From: Streptomyces radiopugnans | Lineage (GTDB): Bacteria; Actinomycetota; Actinomycetes; Streptomycetales; Streptomycetaceae | Assembly: GCF_900110735.1 (NCBI RefSeq) | Contig: NZ_FOET01000011.1 | Coordinates: 142,817 to 206,816 of the forward strand | DNA length: 64,000 bases | Direction: 5' to 3' | In this document: positions 32,958 to 41,073 of the stretch, piece after piece | Position numbering within the stretch: position 1 is the first letter of the stretch | Layout: each line of letters opens with the position of its first letter | The notes under the pieces: generated by a model | Told to the model about the DNA's origin: nothing | Seen by the model: the letters and a program-made list of their open reading frames with translations, nothing else | Database searches by the model: none | Translations under genes and position numbers: made by a program

Positions 32958-33494
32958 ATGAAGAAGTCACTGTGGCGTGCGGCGATCGGCGTCCCGGTGC
33001 TGTCGCTGGCGCTCCTGGCCCTGCCGGGTGCCGCCCAGGCCACCCCGGCCGCGGCGGCCCCGGGCGGGGTGTCCGCCCAGGCTCCCGCGGCGGCCCTGGT
33101 CACCAAGCTGACGCACTCCCAGGCGACCAGCCGCTTCCGCGCGGCGGGCATCACCTGGTCCTCCAGCGGCGGCTGCTCGGACCGCTACAACTCCACCTGC
33201 ACCTCGTTCGAGCAGATCAACCTGGCCACGGTGCAGGGGGCGGAGACGCTCAAGAGCGCCAGCGGCTGCGCCCTCAACGTCACGGGCGGCACGGAGACCG
33301 GCCACGCGAGCGGGACGTACAGCCACTGGAACGGCTACAAGCTGGACTACAGCCTCTCCACCTGCCTGAACAACTACATCACCAGCCGCTTCACCTACAT
33401 AGGCGGCAGCAAGTACCAGTCGGGCTCGGGGAACGTCTACTACCGCGAGAGCAACCACTGGGACGTGACGTACTACAACTGCGGCGGCTGCTGA
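32958..33494 (+). CDS. Secreted M15-like putative cell-wall peptidase
   Basis: This 178-residue protein has a signal peptide (about residues 1-28, A-Q-A). The mature part has six cysteines and a pattern that recalls M15 metallopeptidases: S-H-W-N-G-Y-K-L-D near residue 122 fits S-x-H-x-x-G-x-x-x-D, and N-H-W-D-V near residue 167 would supply the second histidine. The G-G-C-S-D-R opening and T-G-G-T-E-T-G-H-A-S-G block are shared with other actinomycete secreted proteins I cannot name. The ribosome site GGAAAGG is 7 nt before the ATG. Zinc binding and peptidase activity are inferred. Confidence 0.7.
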   Translation: MKKSLWRAAIGVPVLSLALLALPGAAQATPAAAAPGGVSAQAPAAALVTKLTHSQATSRFRAAGITWSSSGGCSDRYNSTCTSFEQINLATVQGAETLKSASGCALNVTGGTETGHASGTYSHWNGYKLDYSLSTCLNNYITSRFTYIGGSKYQSGSGNVYYRESNHWDVTYYNCGGC

Positions 33495-33516
33495 CGGGCC
33501 ACCGCTCCCCCCATCC

Positions 33517-33552
33517 GCGTGTTCCCGGGCCCGCGCGGGCCCGGGAACACGC
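33517..33552. terminator. Bidirectional terminator between secreted peptidase and nrdB
   Basis: A 16-bp perfect inverted repeat (GCGTGTTCCCGGGCCC, loop GCGC) separates convergent units. Confidence 0.85.
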
Positions 33553-33598
33553 GCGTCCGCGGGGTCGAGGGCCCGGAAGCCGCTTTCCGGAAGCGCCG

Positions 33599-34621
33599 TC
33601 AGAAGTCGTCGTCGAAGGAGACCGAGCCCTCCACCGCGACCTGGTAGGCCGAGGCGCGGCGCTCGAAGAAGTTGGTCAGCTCCTGGACGTCCTGCAGCTC
33701 CATGAACGAGAACGGGTTGCCGGCGCCGTAGCGGGCGGGGAAGCCCAGCCGGACCAGACGCTGGTCCGCCACGCACCGCAGGTACTCGCGCATCGACTCG
33801 GTGTTCATCCCCGGCAGGCCCTCGCCGCACAGGTCGCGGGCGAACTGCAGCTCGGCCTCGACGGCCTCCTCCAGCATCTCCTCGACCTGCCGCCGCAGCT
33901 CGTCGTCGAACAGCTCCGGCTCCTCCCGGCGTACGGTGTCGACCACGTCGAAGGCGAACGACATGTGCATCGACTCGTCGCGGAAGACCCAGTTGGTGCC
34001 GGTGGCCAGGCCGTGCAGCAGGCCGCGCGAGCGGAACCAGTAGACGTAGGCGAAGGCGCCGTAGAAGAACAGGCCCTCGATGCACGCCGCGAAGCAGATC
34101 AGGTTCAGCAGGAACCGGCGGCGGTCGGCCCGGTCCTCCAGCCGGTCGATCCTCTCGACCTCGTCGATCCACCTGAAGCAGAACCCGGCCTTCTCGCGGA
34201 TGGAGGGGATGTTCTCCACTGCGGCGAAGGCGGCGGCGCGGTCGTCGGGATCGGGGAGGTAGGTGTCCAGCAGGGTCAGGTAGAACTGGACGTGCACGGC
34301 CTCCTCGAAGAGCTGCCGGCTGAGGTAGAGCCGGGCTTCGGGGGAGTTGATGTGCTTGTAGAGGGTCAGCACCAGGTTGTTGGCCACGATCGAGTCGCCG
34401 GTGGCGAAGAACGCGACCAGCCGCCCGATCAGGTGCCGCTCGCCCGGGGAGAGCTTCGCGAGGTCGGCCACGTCGGAGTGGAGGTCCACCTCCTCCACGG
34501 TCCAGGTGTTCCTGATCGCGTCGCGGTAGCGCTCGTAGAAGGCCGGGTAGCGCATCGGGCGCAGGGTGAGCTCGAAGCCCGGGTCCAGCAGGTTCCGGGG
34601 GCGGGTGGTGGTCACTGGCAT
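33599..34621 (-). CDS. nrdB: Ribonucleotide reductase small subunit (class Ia)
   Basis: This 340-residue protein is the ferritin-like beta subunit that generates the radical for aerobic ribonucleotide reduction. Iron-ligand helices are visible: E-E-A-V-H near residue 106 and R-D-E-S-M-H-M near residue 214, with E-G-L-F-F-Y near residue 182. The C-terminal F-D-D-D-F tail is the expected docking peptide for NrdA. The start overlaps the end of nrdA by 10 nt. S. coelicolor has a third gene, nrdS, in this operon; here the convergent terminator follows nrdB directly and no such gene is present downstream. Confidence 0.93.
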   Translation of the reverse strand: MPVTTTRPRNLLDPGFELTLRPMRYPAFYERYRDAIRNTWTVEEVDLHSDVADLAKLSPGERHLIGRLVAFFATGDSIVANNLVLTLYKHINSPEARLYLSRQLFEEAVHVQFYLTLLDTYLPDPDDRAAAFAAVENIPSIREKAGFCFRWIDEVERIDRLEDRADRRRFLLNLICFAACIEGLFFYGAFAYVYWFRSRGLLHGLATGTNWVFRDESMHMSFAFDVVDTVRREEPELFDDELRRQVEEMLEEAVEAELQFARDLCGEGLPGMNTESMREYLRCVADQRLVRLGFPARYGAGNPFSFMELQDVQELTNFFERRASAYQVAVEGSVSFDDDF

Positions 34622-37005
34622 GCCTCGCAGGACTCGGGGTTCTCCAGGGAGCAGGCGGTCGCTTCGGGGTCCGGGGCCGCCTGTGCGGGTGCGGCGGCCC
34701 GGGCCGCCCGCGCGATGCGGGTCGCGGGGCGCGAGCGCAGGTAGTACGTGGTCTTCAGGCCGCGCTTCCAGGCGTAGGCGTACATTGAGCTGAGCCGGCC
34801 GATGGTGGGCGTCTCCATGAACAGGTTGAGCGACTGGCTCTGGTCCAGGAACGGGGTGCGGTCGGCCGCCATGTCGATCAGGGCGCGCTGCGGGATCTCC
34901 CAGGCCGTGCGGTACAGCGCGCGGACGTCCTCCGGGATCCAGGACAGCTCCGCCACCGAGCCGTTCGACTCGCGCAGCGCCTCGCGGGTGCGCTCGTCCC
35001 ACAGGCCCAGCCGCTTGAGGTCCGCCACCAGGTAGGAGTTCACCTGGAGGAACTCGCCGCTGAGCGTCTCGCGCTTGAAGAGGTTGGAGACCTGGGGCTC
35101 GACGCACTCGTGGACGCCCGCGATCGAGGCGATGGTCGCGGTCGGGGCGACGGCCAGCAGCAGGGAGTTGCGCAGGCCCGTGGCGGCGATCCGCTCCCGC
35201 AGCGCGGCCCAGCGCCGCGGCCAGGTGATCTCCGCGTCCGGATAGTGGTCGGGGTGGAGCACCCCGCGGGCGGCACGGGTCGCGGACCAGGCCGGGTGCG
35301 GGCCGTGGCGCTCGGCGAGGTCTGCGGACGCCTCGTAGGCGGCGAGCATGATCCGCTCGGAGATCCGGGTGGACAGCCGCCGCGCCCCGGGGGAGTCGAA
35401 GGGCAGGCGCAGCCGGAAGAACACGTCCTGCAGGCCCATCAGGCCCAGACCCACCGGGCGCCAGCGGGAGTTGGAGGCGGCGGCCTGCCCGGTGGGGTAG
35501 TGGTTGACGTCCACCACGCGGTCGAGGAAGAGCACGGCGGTGCGGACGGTGGCGTCCAGCCGTTCCCAGTCCAGCTCCTCGCCGGGGCGCGGCTCCCCGT
35601 CGGCGCCGGCGCGCAGGTGGGCCGCGAGGTTCACCGAGCCCAGGTTGCACACGGCCGTCTCGCCGTCGTCGGTGACCTCCAGGATCTCGGTGCAGAGGTT
35701 GGAGGAGTGGACGACGTTGCCCGGCTCGGCGGTCTGGTTGGCCGTGCGGTTGGAGGTGTCCTTGAACGTCATCCAGCCGTTGCCGGTCTGGGCGAGGGTG
35801 CGCATCATCCGGGCGTAGACGGTGCGGGCCGGGAGCGTCCTCACCGCCAGTCCGGCCGTCTCCGCGCGGCGGTAGGCGGCGTCGAACTCCTTGCCCCACA
35901 GGTCGACCAGCTCGGGGACGTCGGAGGGGGAGAACAGCGACCAGTCGGCGTCCGCCTCGACCCGGCGCATGAACTCGTCCGGGATCCAGTGGGCGATGTT
36001 GAGGTTGTGGGTGCGGCGGGCCTCCTCGCCGGTGTTGTCGCGCAGTTCGAGGAATTCCTCGACGTCCGCGTGCCAGGTCTCCAGGTAGACGCAGGCCGCG
36101 CCCTTGCGCCGGCCGCCCTGGTTGACGGCCGCGACCGAGGCGTCCAGGGTCTTGAGGAACGGCACGATGCCGCCGGAGTGGCCGTTGGTGCCGCGGATGA
36201 GCGACCCCCGCGAACGGATCCGCGAGAACGACAGCCCGATGCCGCCGGCGTGCTTCGACAGGCGCGCGACCTGGTGGTACCGCTCGTAGAGCGAGTCCAG
36301 CTCGTCCCGGGGGGAGTCCAGCAGGTAGCAGGACGACATCTGGGGGTGCCGGGTGCCGGAGTTGAACAGGGTGGGGGAGGAGGGGAGGTAGGAGAGCGTG
36401 CTGGTGAGCCGGTACAGCTCGGCCACCTCCTCCAGCGCGCGCCCGGAGGATTCGTCGGCCAGTCCGCAGGCCACGCGCAGCAGGAAGTGCTGCGGCGTCT
36501 CGATCACATCGCGGGTCACCGGGTGGCGCAGCAGGTAGCGGGAGTGGAGCGTGCGCAGCCCGAAGTAGCCGAAGCGGTCGTCGGCTCCGCCGGCGACGGC
36601 CTCCTCGGCCAGCGCGTCGAGCCGCTCCGCGTGCCCGGCGACGAACGCGGCCGTGCGGTCGGCGATCAGCCCCAGGCGGTGACCGGTCGCGACCGACGCC
36701 GGGAACGACACCGCGCCCTGGCGGGCCGCCTCCCGGCGGATCGCCTGGGCGAGCAGCCGCGCCGCGAGCCGCGAGTACTCCGGCTCCTCGGCGACGAGGC
36801 CGGCCGCGGCCTCGGCCGCCAGGGACCGCAACCGGGCCTCGTCCGCGCCGGGGTGGCGCCCGCGCAGCGCGGCGGCGGCGACCCGGCCGGGGTCGGTGGC
36901 GGGCAGGTCGGCGGCGAGCTCGGTCAGGGTGCGCAGCAGCGCGGTGCCGGGGCGGTCGTCCCCCGCTGCGGGGGCCGTGACGGGCTCCGCTGATGAGATG
37001 GTCAC
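34612..37005 (-). CDS. nrdA: Ribonucleotide reductase large subunit (class Ia)
   Basis: This 797-residue alpha subunit reduces ribonucleoside diphosphates. Active-site cysteines are recognisable in M-S-S-C-Y-L (near residue 207), N-L-C-T-E-I (near 420) and A-V-C-N-L-G-S (near 433), and a redox pair C-E-A-C ends the protein. The N-terminal 100 residues are poorly conserved, and an ATP-cone is not evident. The GTG at 37005 has GGGAGA 8 nt upstream. The 5' leader carries a cobalamin riboswitch, so the class Ia enzyme should be shut off when B12 permits use of the class II enzyme NrdJ. Confidence 0.93.
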   Translation of the reverse strand: MTISSAEPVTAPAAGDDRPGTALLRTLTELAADLPATDPGRVAAAALRGRHPGADEARLRSLAAEAAAGLVAEEPEYSRLAARLLAQAIRREAARQGAVSFPASVATGHRLGLIADRTAAFVAGHAERLDALAEEAVAGGADDRFGYFGLRTLHSRYLLRHPVTRDVIETPQHFLLRVACGLADESSGRALEEVAELYRLTSTLSYLPSSPTLFNSGTRHPQMSSCYLLDSPRDELDSLYERYHQVARLSKHAGGIGLSFSRIRSRGSLIRGTNGHSGGIVPFLKTLDASVAAVNQGGRRKGAACVYLETWHADVEEFLELRDNTGEEARRTHNLNIAHWIPDEFMRRVEADADWSLFSPSDVPELVDLWGKEFDAAYRRAETAGLAVRTLPARTVYARMMRTLAQTGNGWMTFKDTSNRTANQTAEPGNVVHSSNLCTEILEVTDDGETAVCNLGSVNLAAHLRAGADGEPRPGEELDWERLDATVRTAVLFLDRVVDVNHYPTGQAAASNSRWRPVGLGLMGLQDVFFRLRLPFDSPGARRLSTRISERIMLAAYEASADLAERHGPHPAWSATRAARGVLHPDHYPDAEITWPRRWAALRERIAATGLRNSLLLAVAPTATIASIAGVHECVEPQVSNLFKRETLSGEFLQVNSYLVADLKRLGLWDERTREALRESNGSVAELSWIPEDVRALYRTAWEIPQRALIDMAADRTPFLDQSQSLNLFMETPTIGRLSSMYAYAWKRGLKTTYYLRSRPATRIARAARAAAPAQAAPDPEATACSLENPESCEACQ

Positions 37006-37124
37006 TTCGGTGTTCTCCCTCGTGGGCCGGCGGCCCCGGGGGAAGGTGCGACAGGCGCTTACGGGCGCACCCGGCCGGAAGGGGGCGCACCGCACGCGTC
37101 CGCCGGCCCAACCCACGAGACCCG

Positions 37125-37262
37125 GACGTGACTGAACACCGTCGGCAGGTAATCGGACTCGCGGCGGGCCGCGGCCCGTGCGGACGACATGGGGGCGGCC
37201 CGTCGCACACCGTTGCGGGACAGCTCCGGACTCACACCGGATTCCCCTGCGGCGACAGCGAG
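37125..37262 (-). ncRNA. Cobalamin (adenosyl-B12) riboswitch
   Basis: On the minus strand the leader has the classical conserved core: GGGAATCCGGTG, then GAGTCCGGAGCTGTCCCGC and AACGGTGTG, and about 60 nt later the B12 box GAGTCCGATTACCTGCC. The expression platform runs from about 37125 to the nrdA ribosome site. Boundaries are approximate. In S. coelicolor this element represses nrdAB when B12 is present. Confidence 0.9.
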
Positions 37263-37265
37263 ATG

Positions 37266-37281
37266 AGCATACATCTTGTGC
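37266..37281 (-). promoter_or_regulatory. NrdR box 2, overlapping the nrdA -10
   Basis: On the plus strand AGCATACATCTTGTGC matches the NrdR consensus (acaCwAtATaTwGtgt) at nine of ten core positions. The likely -10 (TATGCT on the minus strand) lies within it. Confidence 0.7.
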
Positions 37282-37296
37282 CGCTTCGGTCCAGCA

Positions 37297-37312
37297 CCCC
37301 TACATGTTGTGT
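37297..37312 (-). promoter_or_regulatory. NrdR box 1 upstream of nrdA
   Basis: CCCCTACATGTTGTGT keeps all core C-w-A-n-A-T-n-T-w-G positions on the minus strand. It lies exactly 31 bp (three helical turns) from box 2, the spacing typical of paired NrdR boxes. Confidence 0.75.
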
Positions 37313-37377
37313 TGAGGGGTGTCCGGGTGATGGACGCGGGGAATCCGCTGACGGTCCTCGGGGACCTCCTGCGGGCC

Positions 37378-37414
37378 GGGGAGGGCGGCGACGGCGCTCC
37401 GCGCCGCCCTCCCC
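37378..37414. terminator. Terminator downstream of GNAT gene
   Basis: A 13-bp perfect inverted repeat (GGGGAGGGCGGCG, 11-nt loop) lies between the end of the GNAT unit and the nrd promoter. Confidence 0.6.
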
Positions 37415-37471
37415 GGCGGGGATCCCCCGAGCCCCTCGGCGGCCACGGGGAAGGCGCGTGCCACCGCACGG

Positions 37472-38011
37472 TCACCGCACCGCCAGGGCGAAGGTGAGCA
37501 GGGGAACGTTCTCGACGGGACACCAGTCGCGGTCGGGGGTGCGGACGAATCCCAGCCGCCCGTAGAGGCGGTGGGCGGCGTGCATCATGTGCTGACTGGA
37601 GAGCACCAGCCGCTCCAGGCCCAGGGCGCGGGCCCGGTCCACGCACTCGCGCACCAGGGCCTCGCCCACGCCCCGGCCGCGTGCGTCCGGGCGTACCGCC
37701 AGCGTCCGGAACTCCCCCTCTCCGGGGCGCGCGATCTCCGCGTACTCGCCGCCGTACACCGCGAAGGTGACGGTGCCCAGCACCTCGCCGCCGGCGCCCT
37801 CGTCCGCGCCGGAGCCGGCGGGTTCCGCGGCCACCAGCAGCTCGGCGTGCTCGGCCCGGTGCCGGGCGTCGCGCAGCACGGCGAGGTAGGGGTCCCGCCG
37901 ACCGAAGTCCAGCAGGCCGTCCCCCAGGTACACCCCGGCCGTCAACTCTCCGACGGCCTCGTACTCGTACGGGCGCGCGGCCCTGACGGTGATGTCCATG
38001 GCGCTCATCAT
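37472..38011 (-). CDS. GNAT-family N-acetyltransferase
   Basis: This 179-residue protein has a GNAT fold: the acetyl-CoA loop R-P-D-A-R-G-R-G-V-G near residue 107 follows the strand F-R-T-L-A-V, and Y-G-R-L-G-F-V near residue 149 is the typical C-terminal motif. The acceptor substrate is unknown. It follows the DUF3311 gene by 33 nt on the same strand. Starts at 38011, 38008 and 37999 are all possible. Confidence 0.85.
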   Translation of the reverse strand: MMSAMDITVRAARPYEYEAVGELTAGVYLGDGLLDFGRRDPYLAVLRDARHRAEHAELLVAAEPAGSGADEGAGGEVLGTVTFAVYGGEYAEIARPGEGEFRTLAVRPDARGRGVGEALVRECVDRARALGLERLVLSSQHMMHAAHRLYGRLGFVRTPDRDWCPVENVPLLTFALAVR

Positions 38012-38044
38012 GGGGCGTCCCGCGTGCGGCGGCGCAACGGCTTT

Positions 38045-38359
38045 TCACCGGTGGCGGTCTTCGCCCTCCCCCGTTCCCGGGCGCCCCCGCCCCCGCCCCT
38101 CCCCGCGTTCCGCACCGCGCCGTGCCGCCCGCTCACGCCGCACCAGTACGTACGCCACGGACGTCAGCACGGCGCAGACGGGCACCCAGAGCATCTGGTA
38201 CCAGTAGAAGAAGGGCATCCCGGCGAGCGTCGGCTCCGTCCTGGCGTACGAGCCGACCCACAGCATCGCGACGAAGGGAGCGAGCAGGCAGAGGCCGATC
38301 ACCACGCGTGCCGGTGTGACGAGTGGGAGGGGCCCGGAGTTCTCCGGTGGTGCGGGCAT
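38045..38359 (-). CDS. DUF3311 small membrane protein
   Basis: This 104-residue protein has two hydrophobic helices (about residues 17-37 and 50-72) and a basic tail rich in Arg, Gly and Glu, fitting the DUF3311 family. DUF3311 proteins usually sit directly before a solute:sodium symporter (MctP type); none is present here, so it is an orphan. A Pro-rich start and an A-P-F-V-A-M-L-W core are typical. Confidence 0.7.
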   Translation of the reverse strand: MPAPPENSGPLPLVTPARVVIGLCLLAPFVAMLWVGSYARTEPTLAGMPFFYWYQMLWVPVCAVLTSVAYVLVRRERAARRGAERGEGRGRGRPGTGEGEDRHR

Positions 38360-38499
38360 CGCTGCGCTCCATCCTCGAGGTCGCCGTGGAGGCGTCGGGG
38401 AATCCGGGCCGACGGCCCGCCCCGTGTCACCGGTGCCGCGGATGCCGGCCGGGCGGAGGAGCGGCCCGCCTTCCCGGCCCCTGCCTTCCCGCCCCCGGC

Positions 38500-39294
38500 T
38501 CACCGCCCCCGGCCGGGGCGCTGGAGGCGGGCGACGAACTTGTAGCGGTCGCCGCGGTAGACCGAGCGCACCCACTCCACCGGCTCGCCCTCGGTGTCGC
38601 GCGAATGCCGGGAGAGCATCAGCATCGGCAGGCCGACGTCCGTGCCCAGCAGGCCCGCCTCGCGCGGGGTGGCCAGGGAGGTCTCGATGGTCTCCTCCGC
38701 CTCGGCGAGGTGGACGTCGTACACCTCGGCCAGGGCCGTGTAGAGGGAGGAGTACTTCACCAGGCTGCGGCGCAGGGCCGGGAAGCGCTTCTGCGACAGG
38801 TGCGTGGTCTCGATGGCCATCGGCTCGCCGCTGGCCAGCCGCAGCCGCTCGATCCGCAGGACGCGGTCCCCGGAGGGGATGTCCAGCAGCCCGGCGAGCC
38901 GGTCGTCGGCGGTGACGTAGCCGATGTCCAGCAACTGGGAGGTGGGCTCCAGGCCCTGGGCTCGCATGTCCTCGGTGTAGGAGGTGAGTTGGAGCGCCTG
39001 GGCGACCTTGGGCTTGGCCACGAAGGTGCCCTTGCCCTGGATGCGCTCCAGCCGCCCCTCGACCACCAGTTCCTGGAGCGCCTGGCGCACTGTGGTGCGG
39101 GAGGTGTCGAACTCGCCGGCGAGCGTGCGCTCCGGTGGGACCGGGGTGCCCGGGGGCATCGTCTCGGTCATCTCCAGCAGGTGGCGCTTGAGCCGGTAGT
39201 ACTTGGGCACGCGCGCGGTGCGCCCGGCGCCGCCGCCCCCGGCGGAGCGGGCGCCCGCGCCGGCAGCGGTGTTCGTGGCCCCGTCGCTCTCCAT
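38500..39294 (-). CDS. dasR: GntR/HutC-family GlcNAc regulator DasR
   Basis: This 264-residue regulator has an N-terminal GntR winged helix (about residues 32-100, with R-T-L-A-G-E-F-D-T-S-R-T-T-V-R) and a UTRA effector domain that binds glucosamine phosphates. Over most of its length it agrees with S. coelicolor DasR as I recall it. It controls chitin and GlcNAc use, and links nutrient state to development and antibiotic production. It is divergent from dasA; operators lie between them. The first 25 residues are Gly/Ala-rich and differ from S. coelicolor. Confidence 0.95.
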   Translation of the reverse strand: MESDGATNTAAGAGARSAGGGGAGRTARVPKYYRLKRHLLEMTETMPPGTPVPPERTLAGEFDTSRTTVRQALQELVVEGRLERIQGKGTFVAKPKVAQALQLTSYTEDMRAQGLEPTSQLLDIGYVTADDRLAGLLDIPSGDRVLRIERLRLASGEPMAIETTHLSQKRFPALRRSLVKYSSLYTALAEVYDVHLAEAEETIETSLATPREAGLLGTDVGLPMLMLSRHSRDTEGEPVEWVRSVYRGDRYKFVARLQRPGRGR

Positions 39295-39450
39295 CGCGCG
39301 CCTTCCCGACTCGTGTCGTGACTTCTCCAGTGCCGTCACCGGCTTCCTCCGTACGTAGCGGATCACATCGTGGCACGGCAGCCGTCCCCGGGGGCGTCCC
39401 GGCTCAGATGTCGGTCCGGTAACGGATGCGACCGCGAGCTTTATACACCG

Positions 39451-39477
39451 TTGACAGCGATATAGGTCTAGGCCAAG
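39451..39477 (+). promoter_or_regulatory. dasA -35 with DasR-type operator (dre 1)
   Basis: TTGACA (39451-39456) is followed by ATAGGTCTAGGCCAAG (39462-39477), which keeps the GGTCTAGnCC core of the DasR operator. The -10 would be the weak CAAGCT at 39474. Confidence 0.6.
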
Positions 39478-39485
39478 CTGCGGGC

Positions 39486-39501
39486 ACTGGTCTAAACCAC
39501 T
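39486..39501 (+). promoter_or_regulatory. DasR operator (dre 2)
   Basis: ACTGGTCTAAACCACT differs at one of 16 positions from the dre consensus I know (ACTGGTCTAGACCACT). It lies near the expected dasA transcription start, 24 bp centre to centre from dre 1. Confidence 0.85.
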
Positions 39502-39653
39502 ACAGGCCGGCCCAGCCCCACGGGCAGTACTCGTCGCACGCCGGCGCATCCCGCGCCGCCGTGCACACGAGGTACGGCAGAAGCGGCCATCCGGCGGGAG
39601 CGGAGATCCCGAGCGGTGGGCGGGGGATTTCCGGCATCCCGAAGGAGAAGCAC

Positions 39654-40952
39654 GTGAAGCGCAAGCTCGTAGCGGCGATCGGCGCCGTGGCGATGACGAC
39701 CGGTCTCGTCGCCTGCGGCGGGGGCGGCGAGGACAACTCCTCCAAGGATCCCAAGGAGCGGAACGAGACGCTCACCGTCTGGCTGATGAACGACGCCCAG
39801 AGCACCTGGCCCGAGCTGGTCGAGGACGTCAACGCCCAGTTCAAGAAGAAGTACCCGAAGGTCAAGGTCAAGGTCCAGTACCAGCAGTGGGGCGACAAGG
39901 CCAAGAAGCTCGACGCGGCGCTGGGCGGTGACAAGTTCCCCGACGTGGTCGAGCTCGGCAACACCGAGACCATGACCTACATCCTCAACGGGGCCCTCGC
40001 CGAGATCGACCCGGAGCAGTACGACAACTCCGACACCTGGATCCAGGGACTGAAGGACACCTGCTCCTTCGAGGGCAAGCTCTACTGCGTCCCCTACTAC
40101 GCCGGGGCGCGCGTCGCGATCTTCAACCAGGAGATGTTCGACAAGGGCGCGGGGACCAAGGAACTGCCGCAGACCGAGGACGAGCTGAAGAAGGCGCTGG
40201 ACGAGGTCGCGAAGGAGTACGGCGACGACAAGGCCTTCTCCTCCCTCTACCTGCCCGGCCGCTACTGGTACGCCGCCATGTCCTACGTCGCCGCGTACGG
40301 CGGGCAGATCGCCGAGTACGACGAGGGCAAGGGCGAGTGGAAGGCCACCCTGAGCACCCCCGAGGCGCGCAAGGGCATCCAGCACTTCATCGACCTGGTC
40401 AAGGAGTACAACAACGGCGACCGGACCAAGGACGAGCAGGACCACGCCAATGTGATGGCCAACGAGAAGGCCGCGCTGATCTACGGCAACGGGTGGGAGG
40501 CCGGCAGCGTCGTCGAGGGCGAGAACGGCAACCCGGAGCTGGAGGGCAAGATCGCCACCGCCGGAATGCCCGGCCCCAACGGCAAGGCGCTGCCGTCCTT
40601 CATCGGCGGCTCCGACCTCGCGGTGGTCCAGAAGTCCGAGGTCCAGGACCTGGCCAAGGACTGGGTCTCGATGTTCACCAGCGAGAAGTCGATGGAGGTC
40701 CTGGCCTCCAAGAACATCCTGCCGAACAACACCAAGCAGCTCGAGCCGCTGAAGGACAAGCCCGAGACCGCCCCGATCGCCAACGCGGTCCCGGACGCCT
40801 GGTTCACCCCGATCGCCCCCGGCTGGACCGCGATCGAGAGCCAGAACGTGCTGGAGAACATGCTGCTGGAGGTCCTCAAGGGCACCTCGGTGGCCGACGC
40901 CACCGAGAGGGCCGACAAGAAGATCGACGAACTGATCAACAACGAGGCCTGA
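39654..40952 (+). CDS. dasA: Chitobiose/GlcNAc ABC transporter lipoprotein DasA
   Basis: This 432-residue extracellular sugar-binding lipoprotein has a lipobox at L-V-A-C (Cys near residue 21) and an extracellular solute-binding family 1 fold. DasA of Streptomyces binds N,N'-diacetylchitobiose. GAAGGAG lies 6 nt before the GTG. A strong hairpin after the gene (40959) probably makes dasA mRNA more abundant than dasBC mRNA. Confidence 0.93.
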   Translation: MKRKLVAAIGAVAMTTGLVACGGGGEDNSSKDPKERNETLTVWLMNDAQSTWPELVEDVNAQFKKKYPKVKVKVQYQQWGDKAKKLDAALGGDKFPDVVELGNTETMTYILNGALAEIDPEQYDNSDTWIQGLKDTCSFEGKLYCVPYYAGARVAIFNQEMFDKGAGTKELPQTEDELKKALDEVAKEYGDDKAFSSLYLPGRYWYAAMSYVAAYGGQIAEYDEGKGEWKATLSTPEARKGIQHFIDLVKEYNNGDRTKDEQDHANVMANEKAALIYGNGWEAGSVVEGENGNPELEGKIATAGMPGPNGKALPSFIGGSDLAVVQKSEVQDLAKDWVSMFTSEKSMEVLASKNILPNNTKQLEPLKDKPETAPIANAVPDAWFTPIAPGWTAIESQNVLENMLLEVLKGTSVADATERADKKIDELINNEA

Positions 40953-40958
40953 GAACGT

Positions 40959-40992
40959 GCCGGAAGGCCCCTCGACCCCGGGGCCTTCCGGC
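40959..40992 (+). terminator. Attenuating hairpin between dasA and dasB
   Basis: A 13-bp perfect stem (GCCGGAAGGCCCC, 8-nt loop) lies 6 nt after the dasA stop and 81 nt before dasB. It would stabilise or end most dasA transcripts. Confidence 0.7.
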
Positions 40993-41073
40993 GCATTCCG
41001 CGGAGGGCGGAGGACGCCCTCGCATCCTCCGCCCCCGCCCTTCGGTGAAGAGAACGAACGGAAGGCCAGCGCC

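Noticed and set aside
33599..37210. A continuous 1203-codon frame that seems to fuse nrdB with upstream sequence
   Set aside because: Only its last 340 codons match a protein family. The rest is an alternative frame of nrdA, and nrdB has its own ATG at 34621.
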